Shown: positions 51,799 to 61,799, counted from the first letter of the stretch. The stretch is DNA of 64,000 nt from Rhodococcus rhodochrous (GCF_900187265.1 NZ_LT906450.1:682001-746000); one strand, 5' to 3'. Notes: generated by a model not told the origin, from the letters alone. A program made the numbers and translations.

Positions 51799-52563
51799 AT
51801 GGTAGACCTCCTCGAGGTCCCCTTACGGGCCGTCGGCGGACTGTTCGCCATGACCGGCGAGACCGCCCGGGCAGCCTTTCGTCGCCCCTTCCAGCGGCGC
51901 GAGTTCATCGACCAGGCCTGGTTCGTCGCCCGCGTCTCGCTCGTGCCCACCGTGCTCGTCGCGGTGCCGTTCACCGTTCTGGTGAGCTTCACCCTCAACA
52001 TCCTGCTCCGGGAGATCGGCGCGGCCGACCTCAGCGGAGCGGGTGCGGCCCTCGGCGCGGTGACGCAGGTCGGCCCCATGGTCACCGTGCTCATCGTCGC
52101 CGGTGCCGGCGCCACCGCGATCTGCGCCGATCTCGCGGCGCGCACCATCCGCGAGGAGATCGACGCGATGCGTGTGCTCGGCATCGATCCGATCCAGCGT
52201 CTCGTCGTGCCCCGGGTGCTCGCCTCCACCGTCGTCGCCCTGCTGCTCAACGGTCTCGTGTGCACGATCGGCATCCTCGGCGGGTTCGCCTTCTCGGTCT
52301 TCCTCCAGGACGTCAACCCCGGCGCGTTCATCAACGGCATCACCCTGCTCACCGGTTTCGGAGAACTGATGATCTCCCAGGTCAAGGCAGGCCTGTTCGG
52401 CATGATCGCGGGGCTGGTCGCGTCCTATCTCGGTCTCAATGTCAAAGGTGGAGCGAAAAGTGTCGGCGACGCCGTCAATCAGACGGTCGTGTTCGCGTTC
52501 ATGGCACTGTTCGTGGTCAACCTCCTCGTCACGGCCGTCGGCATCAAGCTGACCGCGGGATGA
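51799..52563 (+). CDS. yrbE4A: Steroid importer permease YrbE4A
   Basis: A 254-residue MlaE-type permease (FRRPFQRREFIDQAWFVARVSLVPT in parts; GAGATAICADLAARTIREEIDAMRVLGIDPIQ in parts; GAKSVGDAVNQTVVFAFMALF in part). First gene of the mce4 operon, under KstR-like boxes. With YrbE4B it forms the inner-membrane permease of the Mce4 cholesterol importer. Confidence 0.95.
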   Translation: MVDLLEVPLRAVGGLFAMTGETARAAFRRPFQRREFIDQAWFVARVSLVPTVLVAVPFTVLVSFTLNILLREIGAADLSGAGAALGAVTQVGPMVTVLIVAGAGATAICADLAARTIREEIDAMRVLGIDPIQRLVVPRVLASTVVALLLNGLVCTIGILGGFAFSVFLQDVNPGAFINGITLLTGFGELMISQVKAGLFGMIAGLVASYLGLNVKGGAKSVGDAVNQTVVFAFMALFVVNLLVTAVGIKLTAG

Positions 52564-52579
52564 GGGGAGCGGAGATTTC

Positions 52580-53428
52580 ATGGCAGTGATGTCCTGGCGG
52601 TTCCCCCGTGCGGTTCGGCGCATGTCACGTGCGTCGTCCACGGTGGACCGAGTGGGGGAACAGGCGCTGTTCTTCGGGCGCGCCCTCGCGACGGTCCCCC
52701 GGGCACTGACGCACTACCCCAAGGAGACGGTGCGTCTGGTCGCCGAGATCAGCATGGGCACCGGCGCACTCGCCGTCATCGGCGGCACCGTTGTGATCGT
52801 CGGCTTCCTGACGCTCTTCACCGGCGGCATCATCGCCGTGCAGGGCTTCAGCTCCCTCGGCAACATCGGCGTCGAAGCGCTCACCGGCTTCTTCGCGGCC
52901 TTCATCAACGTGCGTATCGCGGCCCCGACGATCGCCGGCATCGGGCTGGCGGCCACCATCGGCGCCGGCTCCACCGCCCAGCTCGGCGCCATGCGTGTCT
53001 CCGAGGAGATCGACGCGCTCGAGACCATGGCGATCCCGTCCATCCCGTATCTGGTGTCCACGCGCGTGCTCGCCGGGATGATCGCGATCGTCCCGCTGTA
53101 CTCGCTCGCCGTGATCGCCTCGTTCGTCGCCAGTCGTTTCGCGACGGTGGTGCTCTACGGCCAGTCGGCGGGCGTGTACGACCACTACTTCACGACCTTT
53201 CTGATACCCACCGACATCCTGTGGTCGTTCGTCCAGGCCATCGTGATGGCGATCGCCGTGATGCTCATCCACACCTACTACGGCTTCACCGCAGGTGGCG
53301 GCCCCGTCGGTGTGGGTGTCGCGGTCGGCAACGCGGTGCGGGCCTCGCTCGTCGCGGTCGTCACCGTCACCCTGCTCATCTCGCTCGCCGTCTACGGCGC
53401 GACCGGCAACTTCAACCTGTCGGGATAG
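52580..53428 (+). CDS. yrbE4B: Steroid importer permease YrbE4B
   Basis: A 282-residue MlaE permease (FSSLGNIGVEALTGFFAAFINVRIAAP in parts; GAGSTAQLGAMRVSEEIDALETMAIPS in parts; SAGVYDHYFTTFLIPTD). GAGGGGAGCGGAG lies upstream of the ATG, 16 nt after yrbE4A. An internal ATG at 52589 is possible. Pairs with YrbE4A. Confidence 0.95.
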   Translation: MAVMSWRFPRAVRRMSRASSTVDRVGEQALFFGRALATVPRALTHYPKETVRLVAEISMGTGALAVIGGTVVIVGFLTLFTGGIIAVQGFSSLGNIGVEALTGFFAAFINVRIAAPTIAGIGLAATIGAGSTAQLGAMRVSEEIDALETMAIPSIPYLVSTRVLAGMIAIVPLYSLAVIASFVASRFATVVLYGQSAGVYDHYFTTFLIPTDILWSFVQAIVMAIAVMLIHTYYGFTAGGGPVGVGVAVGNAVRASLVAVVTVTLLISLAVYGATGNFNLSG

Positions 53429-53438
53429 GGCGCGCGAC

Positions 53439-54617
53439 ATGGACACTCCTTCGTGGAAGAAGAAGCTCGCCGCCTTCGGTCTCGTGGGCGGCCTCGCCGC
53501 GATCGTCGCGGTGGCACTGACGATGTTCGCCGGTGGGTTCACCTCGACGGTCCCGCTCACCGTCACCTCACCCCGCTCCGGTCTGGTGATGGAGCCCGAC
53601 GCCAAGGTGAAGATGCGCGGCGTCGAGGTGGGCCGCGTGGCGTCGATCGAGCACACCCCGGCCGGTGCGGTCCTGCATCTCGACATGCAACCCGGGCAGA
53701 TGCAGCTCATCCCGTCGAACGCGCGGGTGGCGATCGAATCCACCACCGTCTTCGGTGCCAAGTTCGTCGACATCGTCGTCCCCGACGATCCGTCCTCGGT
53801 GCCGATGCAGGAAGGCGCCGTGATCGCGGCCGACAACGTCACCGTCGAGTTCAACACGGTCTTCGAGCACCTGTCCGACGTGCTCGCCCAGATCCAGCCC
53901 GAGAAGCTCAACGCCACCCTCGGCGCGCTGTCGGAGGCGCTCAACGGACGCGGCGACGCCCTCGGCGCCGCATTGTCCGAGGCCGACGCGTATCTCGCCG
54001 AGATGAATCCGTCGCTGCCACAACTGCAGGCCGACCTCGTCTCGGCCGCGCAGGTCACCGACGTCTACGCCGACACGGCACCCGACCTCATGACCACGAT
54101 CGGCAACGCCACCGACGTCGGCAACACCGTCGTCGACGAACAACAGCAACTCGACCTGCTGCTGATGAACCTCACCGGTCTCGCGAACACCGGACGGGAC
54201 GTCCTGGGGGAGAACGAAGCACAGTTGACCACCGCACTCGACAGCCTGAGTCACACCACCGGCCTGCTCGGTGAGTACTCGCCCGAACTGACCTGCTTCA
54301 TCGTCGGTCTCAACGACGCCCGGGTGGCGTTCGAGCCGATGGCCGGCACCGGCGAGTACGCGGCCCTGACCCTGAGCACGAGCTTCATGGGTGGTGCCAC
54401 GCCGTACGACGACGCCCAGGATCTGCCCGTGGTCGGCGCGAGCGGCGGCCCGAACTGCTGGGGTCTGCCGAACTTCGACCCGCGCCGCGACGGTCACGCG
54501 CCGTTCGTCGTGTCGAACACCGGTGAGACGCCCTACAAGCCCGCAACGGAGGCCTGGATCCGCTACCCGACGATCTTCCAGTACCTGTTCGGCGACCATC
54601 TCGCGGGCGGGCGGTGA
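53439..54617 (+). CDS. mce4A: Steroid importer subunit Mce4A
   Basis: A 392-residue Mce protein: anchor (AAFGLVGGLAAIVAVALTMF), MCE domain about 35-120 (SPRSGLVMEPDAKVKMRGVEVG in parts; ESTTVFGAKFVDI), helices, and C-terminal CFIVGLND and NCWGLPNFDP. The ATG at 53439 gives the family N-terminus MDTPSWKKK; the longer upstream open frame overlaps yrbE4B. Part of the hexameric channel that carries sterols across the periplasm. Confidence 0.94.
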   Translation: MDTPSWKKKLAAFGLVGGLAAIVAVALTMFAGGFTSTVPLTVTSPRSGLVMEPDAKVKMRGVEVGRVASIEHTPAGAVLHLDMQPGQMQLIPSNARVAIESTTVFGAKFVDIVVPDDPSSVPMQEGAVIAADNVTVEFNTVFEHLSDVLAQIQPEKLNATLGALSEALNGRGDALGAALSEADAYLAEMNPSLPQLQADLVSAAQVTDVYADTAPDLMTTIGNATDVGNTVVDEQQQLDLLLMNLTGLANTGRDVLGENEAQLTTALDSLSHTTGLLGEYSPELTCFIVGLNDARVAFEPMAGTGEYAALTLSTSFMGGATPYDDAQDLPVVGASGGPNCWGLPNFDPRRDGHAPFVVSNTGETPYKPATEAWIRYPTIFQYLFGDHLAGGR

Positions 54618-55639
54618 CCATGAGAGCGACCACCGTCAAGTTCCTGATCTTCGCCGTCACGATGGCATTGATCTTCGCCGGGCTGGCCGTCGTGTTCAGC
54701 CAGGCGCGGTTCACCGGCACCGAGAACTACCGGGCCACCTTCACGGACGTCTCCGGTCTCGGTACCGGCGACAAGGTCCGCATCGCCGGGGTGCAGGTCG
54801 GCTCCGTGAAGAAGGTCGACATCGGCCGCGACAACACCGCCGAGATCGAGTTCGACGTGGACGCGAAACACACGCTGTTCACCAGCACCCGCGCCACCGT
54901 GCGGTACGAGAACCTCGTCGGCGACCGGTATCTCGAACTGCTCGAAGGTGCCGGCAGCGTCGACGTCCTGCCCGCCGGTGGCAGCATCCCGATCGAACAG
55001 ACCGAACCGGCCCTCGATCTCGACCTGCTGCTCGGTGGGTTCAAGCCGCTGCTGCAGGGCCTCGACGCGCAGCAGGTCAACGACCTCTCCGGAGCACTGT
55101 TGCAGGTCTTCCAGGGACAGGGCGACACGCTCGTGTCGCTGCTGGGGAACACCAACTCGTTCACCAACTCCCTCGCCGACCGCGACCAGCTGATCGGCGA
55201 CGTCATCGACAACCTCAACGCCGTCCTCGGCACGATCGACGACCACGACCGCGAGTTCGAGAACACGATCGACCAGCTGCACACCCTGGTGCGCGGGCTG
55301 TCCGCCGACCGTGATCCCATCGGTGCGTCGATCCCGCAGATCGCCTCCGGCACCGCGGATCTCGCCGCACTGCTGCAGAACAACCGGCCCGACCTGCAGT
55401 CGGTCATCGCCGAGACGAACCGCACCATGACCCAGCTCGACCTCGGCAAGGACGACATCAACCGCACGCTCGAACGCCTGCCCTCCGATTACAAGAAACT
55501 CATCCGCGTGGGTGCATACGGCAACTTCTTCCAATTCTTCCTCTGTGCCAATACTTTCAAGTTCTCCGGACCGGACGGCACCACCATCCGGTACACCACG
55601 GCGAACCACGACACGGGAAGGTGTGCGAAGGTCGAATGA
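54614..55639 (+). CDS. mce4B: Steroid importer subunit Mce4B
   Basis: A 341-residue Mce protein with anchor (FLIFAVTMALIFAGLAVVF), MCE domain (YRATFTDVSGLGTGDKVRIAG in parts; ATVRYENLVGDRYLEL) and a C-terminal Cys pair (FFLCANTFKFSG; DTGRCAKVE). I chose the GTG at 54614, which overlaps the mce4A stop (GTGA); the ATG at 54620 would give two fewer residues. Confidence 0.93.
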   Translation: MTMRATTVKFLIFAVTMALIFAGLAVVFSQARFTGTENYRATFTDVSGLGTGDKVRIAGVQVGSVKKVDIGRDNTAEIEFDVDAKHTLFTSTRATVRYENLVGDRYLELLEGAGSVDVLPAGGSIPIEQTEPALDLDLLLGGFKPLLQGLDAQQVNDLSGALLQVFQGQGDTLVSLLGNTNSFTNSLADRDQLIGDVIDNLNAVLGTIDDHDREFENTIDQLHTLVRGLSADRDPIGASIPQIASGTADLAALLQNNRPDLQSVIAETNRTMTQLDLGKDDINRTLERLPSDYKKLIRVGAYGNFFQFFLCANTFKFSGPDGTTIRYTTANHDTGRCAKVE

Positions 55640-56694
55640 GTGCACCCCGTGACCCCAACTACATCCGGACGGGCATCATCGGCCTGGCCGTGTCCGCCGC
55701 GATCGTGCTCGCCGGTCTGCAGTACGACCAGCTGCACTTCCTCTCCGGTGGCCTGAGCTACTCGGCCCGTTTCCAGGACGCCGGTGGCCTCGTCCCCGGC
55801 GACGACGTCATGCTCGCCGGCGTGAACGTCGGCGACGTCACCGACGTGCGGCTCGACGATCAGGCCGTGCTGGTCACCTTCCGTATCCGCGACGGCATCG
55901 GGCTCGGCGACACCACCGGTGCCGACATCAAGACCAACACCGTCCTCGGCCGGAAGTCCCTGGCGCTACGCCCCGGTGGCGACGGCGTGATGCGCCCGGG
56001 CTCGGTGATCGCGCTCGAACGCACCAACTCGCCGTACTCGCTGACCGACGCTCTCGGCGACCTCACGACGTCGGTCTCCGAACTCGACACCGACCGGATC
56101 AACGAGTCGCTCGACGCGTTGTCGCAGTCGCTCGAGAACACCCCGCCCGAGATCCAGGGCGCATTGGAGGGCATGACCCGCCTGTCGCAATCGATCAACG
56201 CCCGCGACGAATCGCTGGACCAGCTGCTCGAACGCGCCGAGGGCGTGACGAGCATCCTCGCCGAGCGCAGCGACCAGGTCAACGCGCTCATCGTCGACGC
56301 GAATGCGCTGTTCGGCGAACTGAGTCTGCGCCGCGACGCCATCACCGAACTGATCGCGAACATCTCGTCCGTCTCGCGTCAGCTCACCGGCCTCGTGCAG
56401 GACAACCAGGCGCAGATGGCACCGACGCTCGAGAAGCTCAACCTCGTGACGGCCAACCTGCAGGCGAACAAGGAGAACATCGCCGGCGCACTCGACGGTC
56501 TGGGCCCGTACATCAGCGCACTCGGCGAATCCGTCGCCAGCGGACCGTTCTTCAACGCCTATGTGTCCAACATTCTGCCGGCACCGTGGTGGAAGGCCGT
56601 GGTGGACAGCCAGGTCGCACCCGATCTCCTCCCCGAGGATCTGCAGGACGTGATCCCGGACGAACCCCCGACGATCAAGAGGGACGGCGAATGA
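55636..56694 (+). CDS. mce4C: Steroid importer subunit Mce4C
   Basis: A 352-residue Mce protein (MSAPRDPNYIRTGIIGLAV): anchor about 11-27, MCE domain (YSARFQDAGGLVPGDDVMLAG in parts; TNTVLGRKSLALRPGG), coiled helical region with repeated ERAEGVTSILAERSDQVNALI-type heptads, and a C-terminal NILPAPWWKAVVD segment. ATGA overlap with mce4B. Confidence 0.94.
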   Translation: MSAPRDPNYIRTGIIGLAVSAAIVLAGLQYDQLHFLSGGLSYSARFQDAGGLVPGDDVMLAGVNVGDVTDVRLDDQAVLVTFRIRDGIGLGDTTGADIKTNTVLGRKSLALRPGGDGVMRPGSVIALERTNSPYSLTDALGDLTTSVSELDTDRINESLDALSQSLENTPPEIQGALEGMTRLSQSINARDESLDQLLERAEGVTSILAERSDQVNALIVDANALFGELSLRRDAITELIANISSVSRQLTGLVQDNQAQMAPTLEKLNLVTANLQANKENIAGALDGLGPYISALGESVASGPFFNAYVSNILPAPWWKAVVDSQVAPDLLPEDLQDVIPDEPPTIKRDGE

Positions 56695-58016
56695 GTACCG
56701 ATACCGCCGCAACGACCCGGCGGCGCCCACCCTGGCTGATGGCGGCGATCATCGGTGCCGTCGTCGTGCTCGTGCTCGGCGCCCTCGCCGTGTTCGTCCT
56801 GCCGGACCTCGGCAAGCGCACCATCCACGCCGAATTCGCTTCCACCAGCGGCCTGTACGAGGGCGACGACGTGCGGGTGCTCGGAGTGTCGGTGGGACGC
56901 ATCAGCGACATCGAACCCCGCGACGATCTCGTGCGCGTGACGATGCAGGTCGACAGCGGCGTCGAGATCCCGTCCGACGCGAAGGCCGTCGTCATCGCGC
57001 AGAGCCTCGTCTCGGCGCGTTTCGTCCAGCTCACCCCGGTCTACTCGGGTGGTCCGACGATCGAGGACGGCACGACGATCCCGATGCAGCGCACGGCCTC
57101 TCCGGTCGAATGGGACCAGATCAAGACCGAACTGATGCGGCTGTCCGAAGCGCTCGGACCCGAGGAACTCGACCCGCAGGGATCCCTCGGCCGGTTCATC
57201 GACACCGCGGCCGACAATCTCGAGGGCAACGGGCAGACCGTGCGTGCGGCCCTGCGCGAGCTGTCGGACACCATGCGCACGCTCTCCGAGGGGCGCACCG
57301 ACCTGTTCTCGACGATCCGCAACCTGCAGACCTTCGTGTCGGTCCTCTCGTCGAGCAACGAGCAGATCGTGCAGTTCGGCGGTCGACTCGCGTCGGTCTC
57401 GGACGTGCTCGCGCAGAGCTCCGACCAGCTCGGAGTCTCGTTGTCCGAGTTGAACATCGCCGTCGGCGACGTACAGCGGTTCGTGCAGGACAACCGGGCC
57501 GGTCTCACCGAATCGGTGCAGCGACTGGCCGACGCGACCGAGGTGCTCGCCCGCAAGCGACCCGAGATCGAGCGGGTGCTGCACTCGGGCCCGACCTCCC
57601 TCGCGAACTTCTACAACATCTACAAGCCGGCGCAGGGTTCGCTCACGGGTGCACTCGCGATCAACAACCTCGCCAACCCCGTCGAGTGGATGTGCGGGTC
57701 GGTCGCGGCCGCCGCCAACGCAACCTCCGAGCGCAGCGAGGAACTGTGCCGCCAGCAGCTGGGACCGGTGCTGTCGTCCATCAACGCCAACTACCTTCCG
57801 CTGCTGGTCAACCCGCTGGCCGGTGTGCAGGCCTTCGACGGCGACATCGTCTACACCGAACCCTGGCTCGAAGGGGCGTCGGAAGGACGCGGCACCGCAC
57901 CCGGTCCGTCGCTGTCGGAAGCGGCGTCGCCGCTCGACGGGATCCTCGGCGGCCTGCCGTCGCTGCAGGTCCCGCAGGATCTCGGTTCCCTGCTGCAGCC
58001 GGGAGGAGGACGATGA
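56691..58016 (+). CDS. mce4D: Steroid importer subunit Mce4D
   Basis: A 441-residue Mce protein: anchor (LMAAIIGAVVVLVLGALAVFV in part), MCE domain (FASTSGLYEGDDVRVLGVSVG in parts; AQSLVSARFVQLTP), long helices, C-terminal Cys pair (VEWMCGSVAAAA; ELCRQQLGPVLSS) and a proline/glycine-rich end. ATGA overlap with mce4C. Longer by about 35 residues than MceD of the second operon. Confidence 0.94.
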   Translation: MSTDTAATTRRRPPWLMAAIIGAVVVLVLGALAVFVLPDLGKRTIHAEFASTSGLYEGDDVRVLGVSVGRISDIEPRDDLVRVTMQVDSGVEIPSDAKAVVIAQSLVSARFVQLTPVYSGGPTIEDGTTIPMQRTASPVEWDQIKTELMRLSEALGPEELDPQGSLGRFIDTAADNLEGNGQTVRAALRELSDTMRTLSEGRTDLFSTIRNLQTFVSVLSSSNEQIVQFGGRLASVSDVLAQSSDQLGVSLSELNIAVGDVQRFVQDNRAGLTESVQRLADATEVLARKRPEIERVLHSGPTSLANFYNIYKPAQGSLTGALAINNLANPVEWMCGSVAAAANATSERSEELCRQQLGPVLSSINANYLPLLVNPLAGVQAFDGDIVYTEPWLEGASEGRGTAPGPSLSEAASPLDGILGGLPSLQVPQDLGSLLQPGGGR

Positions 58017-59230
58017 CCGGCCGATCGATGTTCCGCCGCCTCGGTGTCGCGGTCACCGCCGTCGCGGTGGGCACGACACTCACCGCGTGCGAGTGGGGTG
58101 GGCTCAACTCGATTCCCATGCCCGGCACCGCCGGACGCGGAGAAGGCGCCTACCGGGTGCAGATCGAGATGCCCAACGTGACGACCCTGACCCAGAACTC
58201 GCCCGTGCGGGTCGACGACGTCACCGTCGGGTCGATCTCGGGGATCGAACTCGACGGCTGGCACGCGCTCGTGACGGTCTCGCTCGACGAAGGCGTGATC
58301 GTTCCGGCCAACTCGCTCGCGCGGATCGGTCAGACGAGCCTGCTCGGATCGCAGCACCTCGAACTGATCCCGCCCGTCGGCGAACCCCCGGAGGGCCGCC
58401 TCGAGGACGGCGACGTCATCCCGCTCGAACGCGCCGGTGCGTATCCGACCACCGAACAGACGCTCTCGTCGTTGTCGGTGGTGCTCAACGGTGGTGGACT
58501 CGCGCAGATCAACGACATCACCACCGAGCTGAACGCGGCGCTCGTCGGCCGGGAGGACTCGATCCGGAACCTGCTCCCGCGCCTGGACGAACTGGTCTCC
58601 ACTCTCGATACGCAGCGCGGTGACATCATCGCCGCGCTGGAGGGCATGGACCGTCTGGCGGCGACCGTGAACGACCAGAACGCGACACTCGTCCGGGCTC
58701 TCGAGGAACTGCCGCCCGCGATCGAGGTGCTGGCCGACCAGCGCTCGAACCTCACGGCCGCGATGAGTTCGCTCGGCGAGCTGAGCACCGTGGCCAGCCG
58801 GGTCGTGGAGACCTCGAACGACGACCTGAAGGCGAACCTCGAGGGGCTCGCACCGACGTTGAAGGCGCTGGCCGATTCGGGCAGTGCCCTGACCGAGGTG
58901 CTCGGTGTGCTGCTCACCTATCCCTTCCCGCAGGCGGGCATCAACAACATCATCCGCGGCGACTACGCCAACCTCGCGATGACGATCGACCTCAGTCTCG
59001 AACGTCTCGACCTGAACTTCCTGTCCGGGACGCCGCTCGCGGGACGTCTCGCGGGTCCGGAGGGGATCCTCGGCCGCGACGCGGGACTCGCTGCGCAGGC
59101 GACCGATCCGTTCCGTGCACCGCTCGAACCGCCACCGCCGCCACCGCCCGGTCCCGAAGGGAAACTGACGATCCCCGGCATCGGTGAGATCACCATTCCC
59201 GGCCTTCCCCTGGGGGTGCCCGCACCATGA
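58013..59230 (+). CDS. mce4E: Steroid importer lipoprotein Mce4E (LprN)
   Basis: A 405-residue lipoprotein with lipobox LTAC (C26) after a signal peptide, then CEWGGLNSIPMPG, MCE domain (VQIEMPNVTTLTQNS; GQTSLLGSQHLELIPP) and a C-terminal tail with eight prolines in PPPPPPP-type runs (about 370-382) ending GLPLGVPAP. GGAGGAGGACG precedes the ATG. Orthologue of Rv3495c. Confidence 0.94.
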   Translation: MTGRSMFRRLGVAVTAVAVGTTLTACEWGGLNSIPMPGTAGRGEGAYRVQIEMPNVTTLTQNSPVRVDDVTVGSISGIELDGWHALVTVSLDEGVIVPANSLARIGQTSLLGSQHLELIPPVGEPPEGRLEDGDVIPLERAGAYPTTEQTLSSLSVVLNGGGLAQINDITTELNAALVGREDSIRNLLPRLDELVSTLDTQRGDIIAALEGMDRLAATVNDQNATLVRALEELPPAIEVLADQRSNLTAAMSSLGELSTVASRVVETSNDDLKANLEGLAPTLKALADSGSALTEVLGVLLTYPFPQAGINNIIRGDYANLAMTIDLSLERLDLNFLSGTPLAGRLAGPEGILGRDAGLAAQATDPFRAPLEPPPPPPPGPEGKLTIPGIGEITIPGLPLGVPAP

Positions 59231-60639
59231 TGCTCACGCGGTTCGTCCGCATCCAGCTCACGATCTTCGCGATCCTCACGGTCGTCGGACTCGTCGTGAT
59301 GTCGCTGATGTACGTGCGGCTGCCCGCCCTGTTCGGGGTCGGGCGGTACGAGGTGGTCGTCGAACTCCAGTCGACCGGCGGCCTGTACCCGCATTCGAAC
59401 GTCACCTACCGCGGCAACACCGTCGGCACCGTCCGGAGCGTCTCGCTGTCGCCGGTGGGCGTCGAGGCGAAGTTGTCCATCGACAGCGACGCGAAGATCC
59501 CCGCCGACGTCGACGCGGCCGTGCGCAGCGTGTCGGCGGTCGGCGAACAGTACGTCGATCTCGTGCCCCGGGCCGACGGCTCGGGCGGTGAACGTCTGGC
59601 CGACGGCGACGTGATCCCGGTCGACCGCACGACGGTGCCCCAGGAGGTCGGTGCCCTGCTCGACCAGGCCGACGTGCTGCTCGCCTCGATCGGCGACACG
59701 CGACTGCAGACGGTGGTCGACGAGGCGTTCGACGCGTTCAACGGCTCCGGACCCGAACTGCAGGAACTGATCGACTCGACGCGCCTGTTCGTGCAGGAGG
59801 CCTCGGCGAACAGCGCCGAGACACGGCAGTTGATCGATCAGATCGGTCCGCTGCTCGACACGCAGGTGGTCACGAGCGACGCCATCCGGTCGTGGACACG
59901 CGACATGGTGACCTTCACCGATCGTCTGCGCGAGAGCGATCCCGACCTGCGGGCCCTGCTCGACGTCGGGCCGGGAGCCGCTGCCGAAGCCGAATCGTTG
60001 CTGCAGGACCTGAAACCGACACTGCCGCTGCTGCTCGCGAATCTGGTGAGCGTCGGCGAGGTGGGCGTCATCTACAACGCCGGCATCGAACAGATCCTGG
60101 TGCTGTACCCGCCGATGACGACGGCCCTGATCACCGCGGCCGGCGACGGCCCACCCGAGGACGGTGCCGTGGTGGACTTCCATCTGCAGCTGCACGATCC
60201 GCCGCCGTGCCTGGCCGGTTTCGTGCCGCCGGAACAGTGGCGCAGCCCGGCCGACACGTCCATGGTCGACACCCCGGGCGACGTCTTCTGCCAACTGCCG
60301 CAGGACTATCCGAATGCGATCCGCGGTGCCCGGAACCTGCCGTGCATGGAGTACCCGGGCCGTCGCGCACCGACGCCCGACATGTGCCGCACCGGGTACA
60401 GCCCCACCTACTCGGACAATCCGTGGACCGGGCCGCCCACGCCGGTGGCCTCGGAGAACGTCGCACCCACACCCGCCTCCTACGGCGGGGGAGACGACAC
60501 GGCTCCCGCCGGGGTCGCGGCGCGACGGATCGATCCGCAGACCGGGACGTACATTGGTCCCGACGGCACCGTGTACACGCACGCCGATCTCGGTGGAGAT
60601 CGGAGCTTGGAGAGTTACATGAAGGCGCAGCAGGGCTGA
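59227..60639 (+). CDS. mce4F: Steroid importer subunit Mce4F
   Basis: A 470-residue Mce protein: anchor (LTIFAILTVVGLVVMSLMYV in part), MCE domain (YEVVVELQSTGGLYPHSNVTYRG in parts), helices, Cys-containing region (PPPCLAGFVPPEQW; MPCMEY-like LPCMEYPGRRAPTPDMC) and an extra C-terminal module of about 65 residues (PQTGTYIGPDGTVYTHADLG) that the other MceF lacks. ATGATG start overlaps the mce4E stop. Confidence 0.94.
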   Translation: MMLTRFVRIQLTIFAILTVVGLVVMSLMYVRLPALFGVGRYEVVVELQSTGGLYPHSNVTYRGNTVGTVRSVSLSPVGVEAKLSIDSDAKIPADVDAAVRSVSAVGEQYVDLVPRADGSGGERLADGDVIPVDRTTVPQEVGALLDQADVLLASIGDTRLQTVVDEAFDAFNGSGPELQELIDSTRLFVQEASANSAETRQLIDQIGPLLDTQVVTSDAIRSWTRDMVTFTDRLRESDPDLRALLDVGPGAAAEAESLLQDLKPTLPLLLANLVSVGEVGVIYNAGIEQILVLYPPMTTALITAAGDGPPEDGAVVDFHLQLHDPPPCLAGFVPPEQWRSPADTSMVDTPGDVFCQLPQDYPNAIRGARNLPCMEYPGRRAPTPDMCRTGYSPTYSDNPWTGPPTPVASENVAPTPASYGGGDDTAPAGVAARRIDPQTGTYIGPDGTVYTHADLGGDRSLESYMKAQQG

Positions 60640-61151
60640 TGGCAGACGAGATCGACAAGAAGACGAAGCCGAGATGGGCCAAGCCGGTCGCGATCATCGC
60701 GTCCGTGCTGGTGATCGCACTCGTGGCGGTCGGGGCCTGGCTCATCGTCGACCGGCAGTCCGCGAACGAACGCGACGAGCGTCGGGAGGCGTACCTGCAG
60801 GCCGCGCGGCAGACGGTGCTCAACCTGACCACCATCAACGCCGACACCGCCGACGCCGACGTCGCGCGTCTGCTCGAAGGCGCGACGGGTGATTTCAAGG
60901 CCGAGTTCGAGGGCCGCGAAGGACCTTTCGTGGAGGTCGTGCAGCAGGCCGGTGTCGACACCACCGGTGAGGTCCTCGAGGCGGGGATCCAGAACGAGGA
61001 CGGCACGTGCGCGTCGTCGCTCGTCGCCTCCCGCGCGATGGTGAGCAACGCCGACCAGACCGAACCCGAAGCGCGCGACTTCCGTCTGCGGGTGACGATC
61101 TGCGACGAGAACGGCAGATTGTTGGCGTCGAAGGTGGAGTTCGTGCCGTGA
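60639..61151 (+). CDS. mam4A: Mce-associated membrane protein Mam4A
   Basis: A 170-residue protein: charged N-terminus, one transmembrane helix (about 15-37, VAIIASVLVIALVAVGAWLI in part) and an extracytoplasmic NTF2-like Mam domain (EAYLQAARQTVLNLTTIN; FKAEFEGREGPFVEV) with a Cys pair (GTCASSLVA; VTICDENG). The start overlaps the mce4F stop (TGATG). Mam proteins stabilise Mce complexes. Orthologue of Rv3493c. Confidence 0.9.
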   Translation: MADEIDKKTKPRWAKPVAIIASVLVIALVAVGAWLIVDRQSANERDERREAYLQAARQTVLNLTTINADTADADVARLLEGATGDFKAEFEGREGPFVEVVQQAGVDTTGEVLEAGIQNEDGTCASSLVASRAMVSNADQTEPEARDFRLRVTICDENGRLLASKVEFVP

Positions 61152-61789
61152 CCGACGAGAAGGACGATCGCGTGACGCTCGACAAGACCGACGAAGCCGT
61201 GTCCGGCACTGTGTCCGACAAGACCGAGGAGACGGGCGGATCCACCGCCGCCGGCGAGACCTCGGCCGCCGCCGCCTCGGTCCCGGACGCGACTTCGGAT
61301 CCGAAGGCCTCGTACCTCCCGCACATCGCGATCGGATTGTCGATCGTGGCACTGGTTTTCGCGGTCCTGGTGGGGTGGCTCGCCTACGGTACCGTCCAGC
61401 AGTCCGCCGCCGAGACGGCGCGGACGGAGGCGCGGGTCGCTGCGGAGGAACAGGCGGTCGCGATGCTCGCCTACACCCACGACCAGGTGGACGCGCAGAC
61501 CGACGCTGCCGCGGAGGGTCTCACCGGCGACTTCCGCGACGAGTACACCAATCTGATGAAGAACATCATCGCGCCGGGCGCCAAGGAGAAGGCGATCAGC
61601 GTGCAGGTGAGCGTGCAGGCGTCGTCGGTGGTCTCCGCCGACGCCGACAACGCCGTGACCCTGCTGTTCCTCAACCAGATCACGACGAGTTCGGAGAACC
61701 CCGAAGCGGTGAGCAGCGGCAGCCGGGTGCGCGTCGAACTCGAAAAGCAGGACGGGCGTTGGCTCGTCAGCCGACTGACCCCGATCTAG
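61148..61789 (+). CDS. mam4B: Mce-associated membrane protein Mam4B
   Basis: A 213-residue protein: acidic, low-complexity N-terminus (about 1-55, Thr/Ala/Asp/Glu rich), one transmembrane helix (about 62-82, IAIGLSIVALVFAVLVGWLA in part) and a Mam domain (AVAMLAYTHDQVDAQ; FRDEYTNLMKNIIAPGAKEK in part). GTG overlaps the mam4A stop. Last gene of mce4, 10 bp from the convergent otsA with no hairpin visible. Confidence 0.9.
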   Translation: MTDEKDDRVTLDKTDEAVSGTVSDKTEETGGSTAAGETSAAAASVPDATSDPKASYLPHIAIGLSIVALVFAVLVGWLAYGTVQQSAAETARTEARVAAEEQAVAMLAYTHDQVDAQTDAAAEGLTGDFRDEYTNLMKNIIAPGAKEKAISVQVSVQASSVVSADADNAVTLLFLNQITTSSENPEAVSSGSRVRVELEKQDGRWLVSRLTPI

Positions 61790-61799
61790 GAGAGAGCCG

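Noticed and set aside
61790-61799. Terminator between mam4B and otsA
   Set aside because: Only 10 bp separate the convergent stops, and I see no inverted repeat there.
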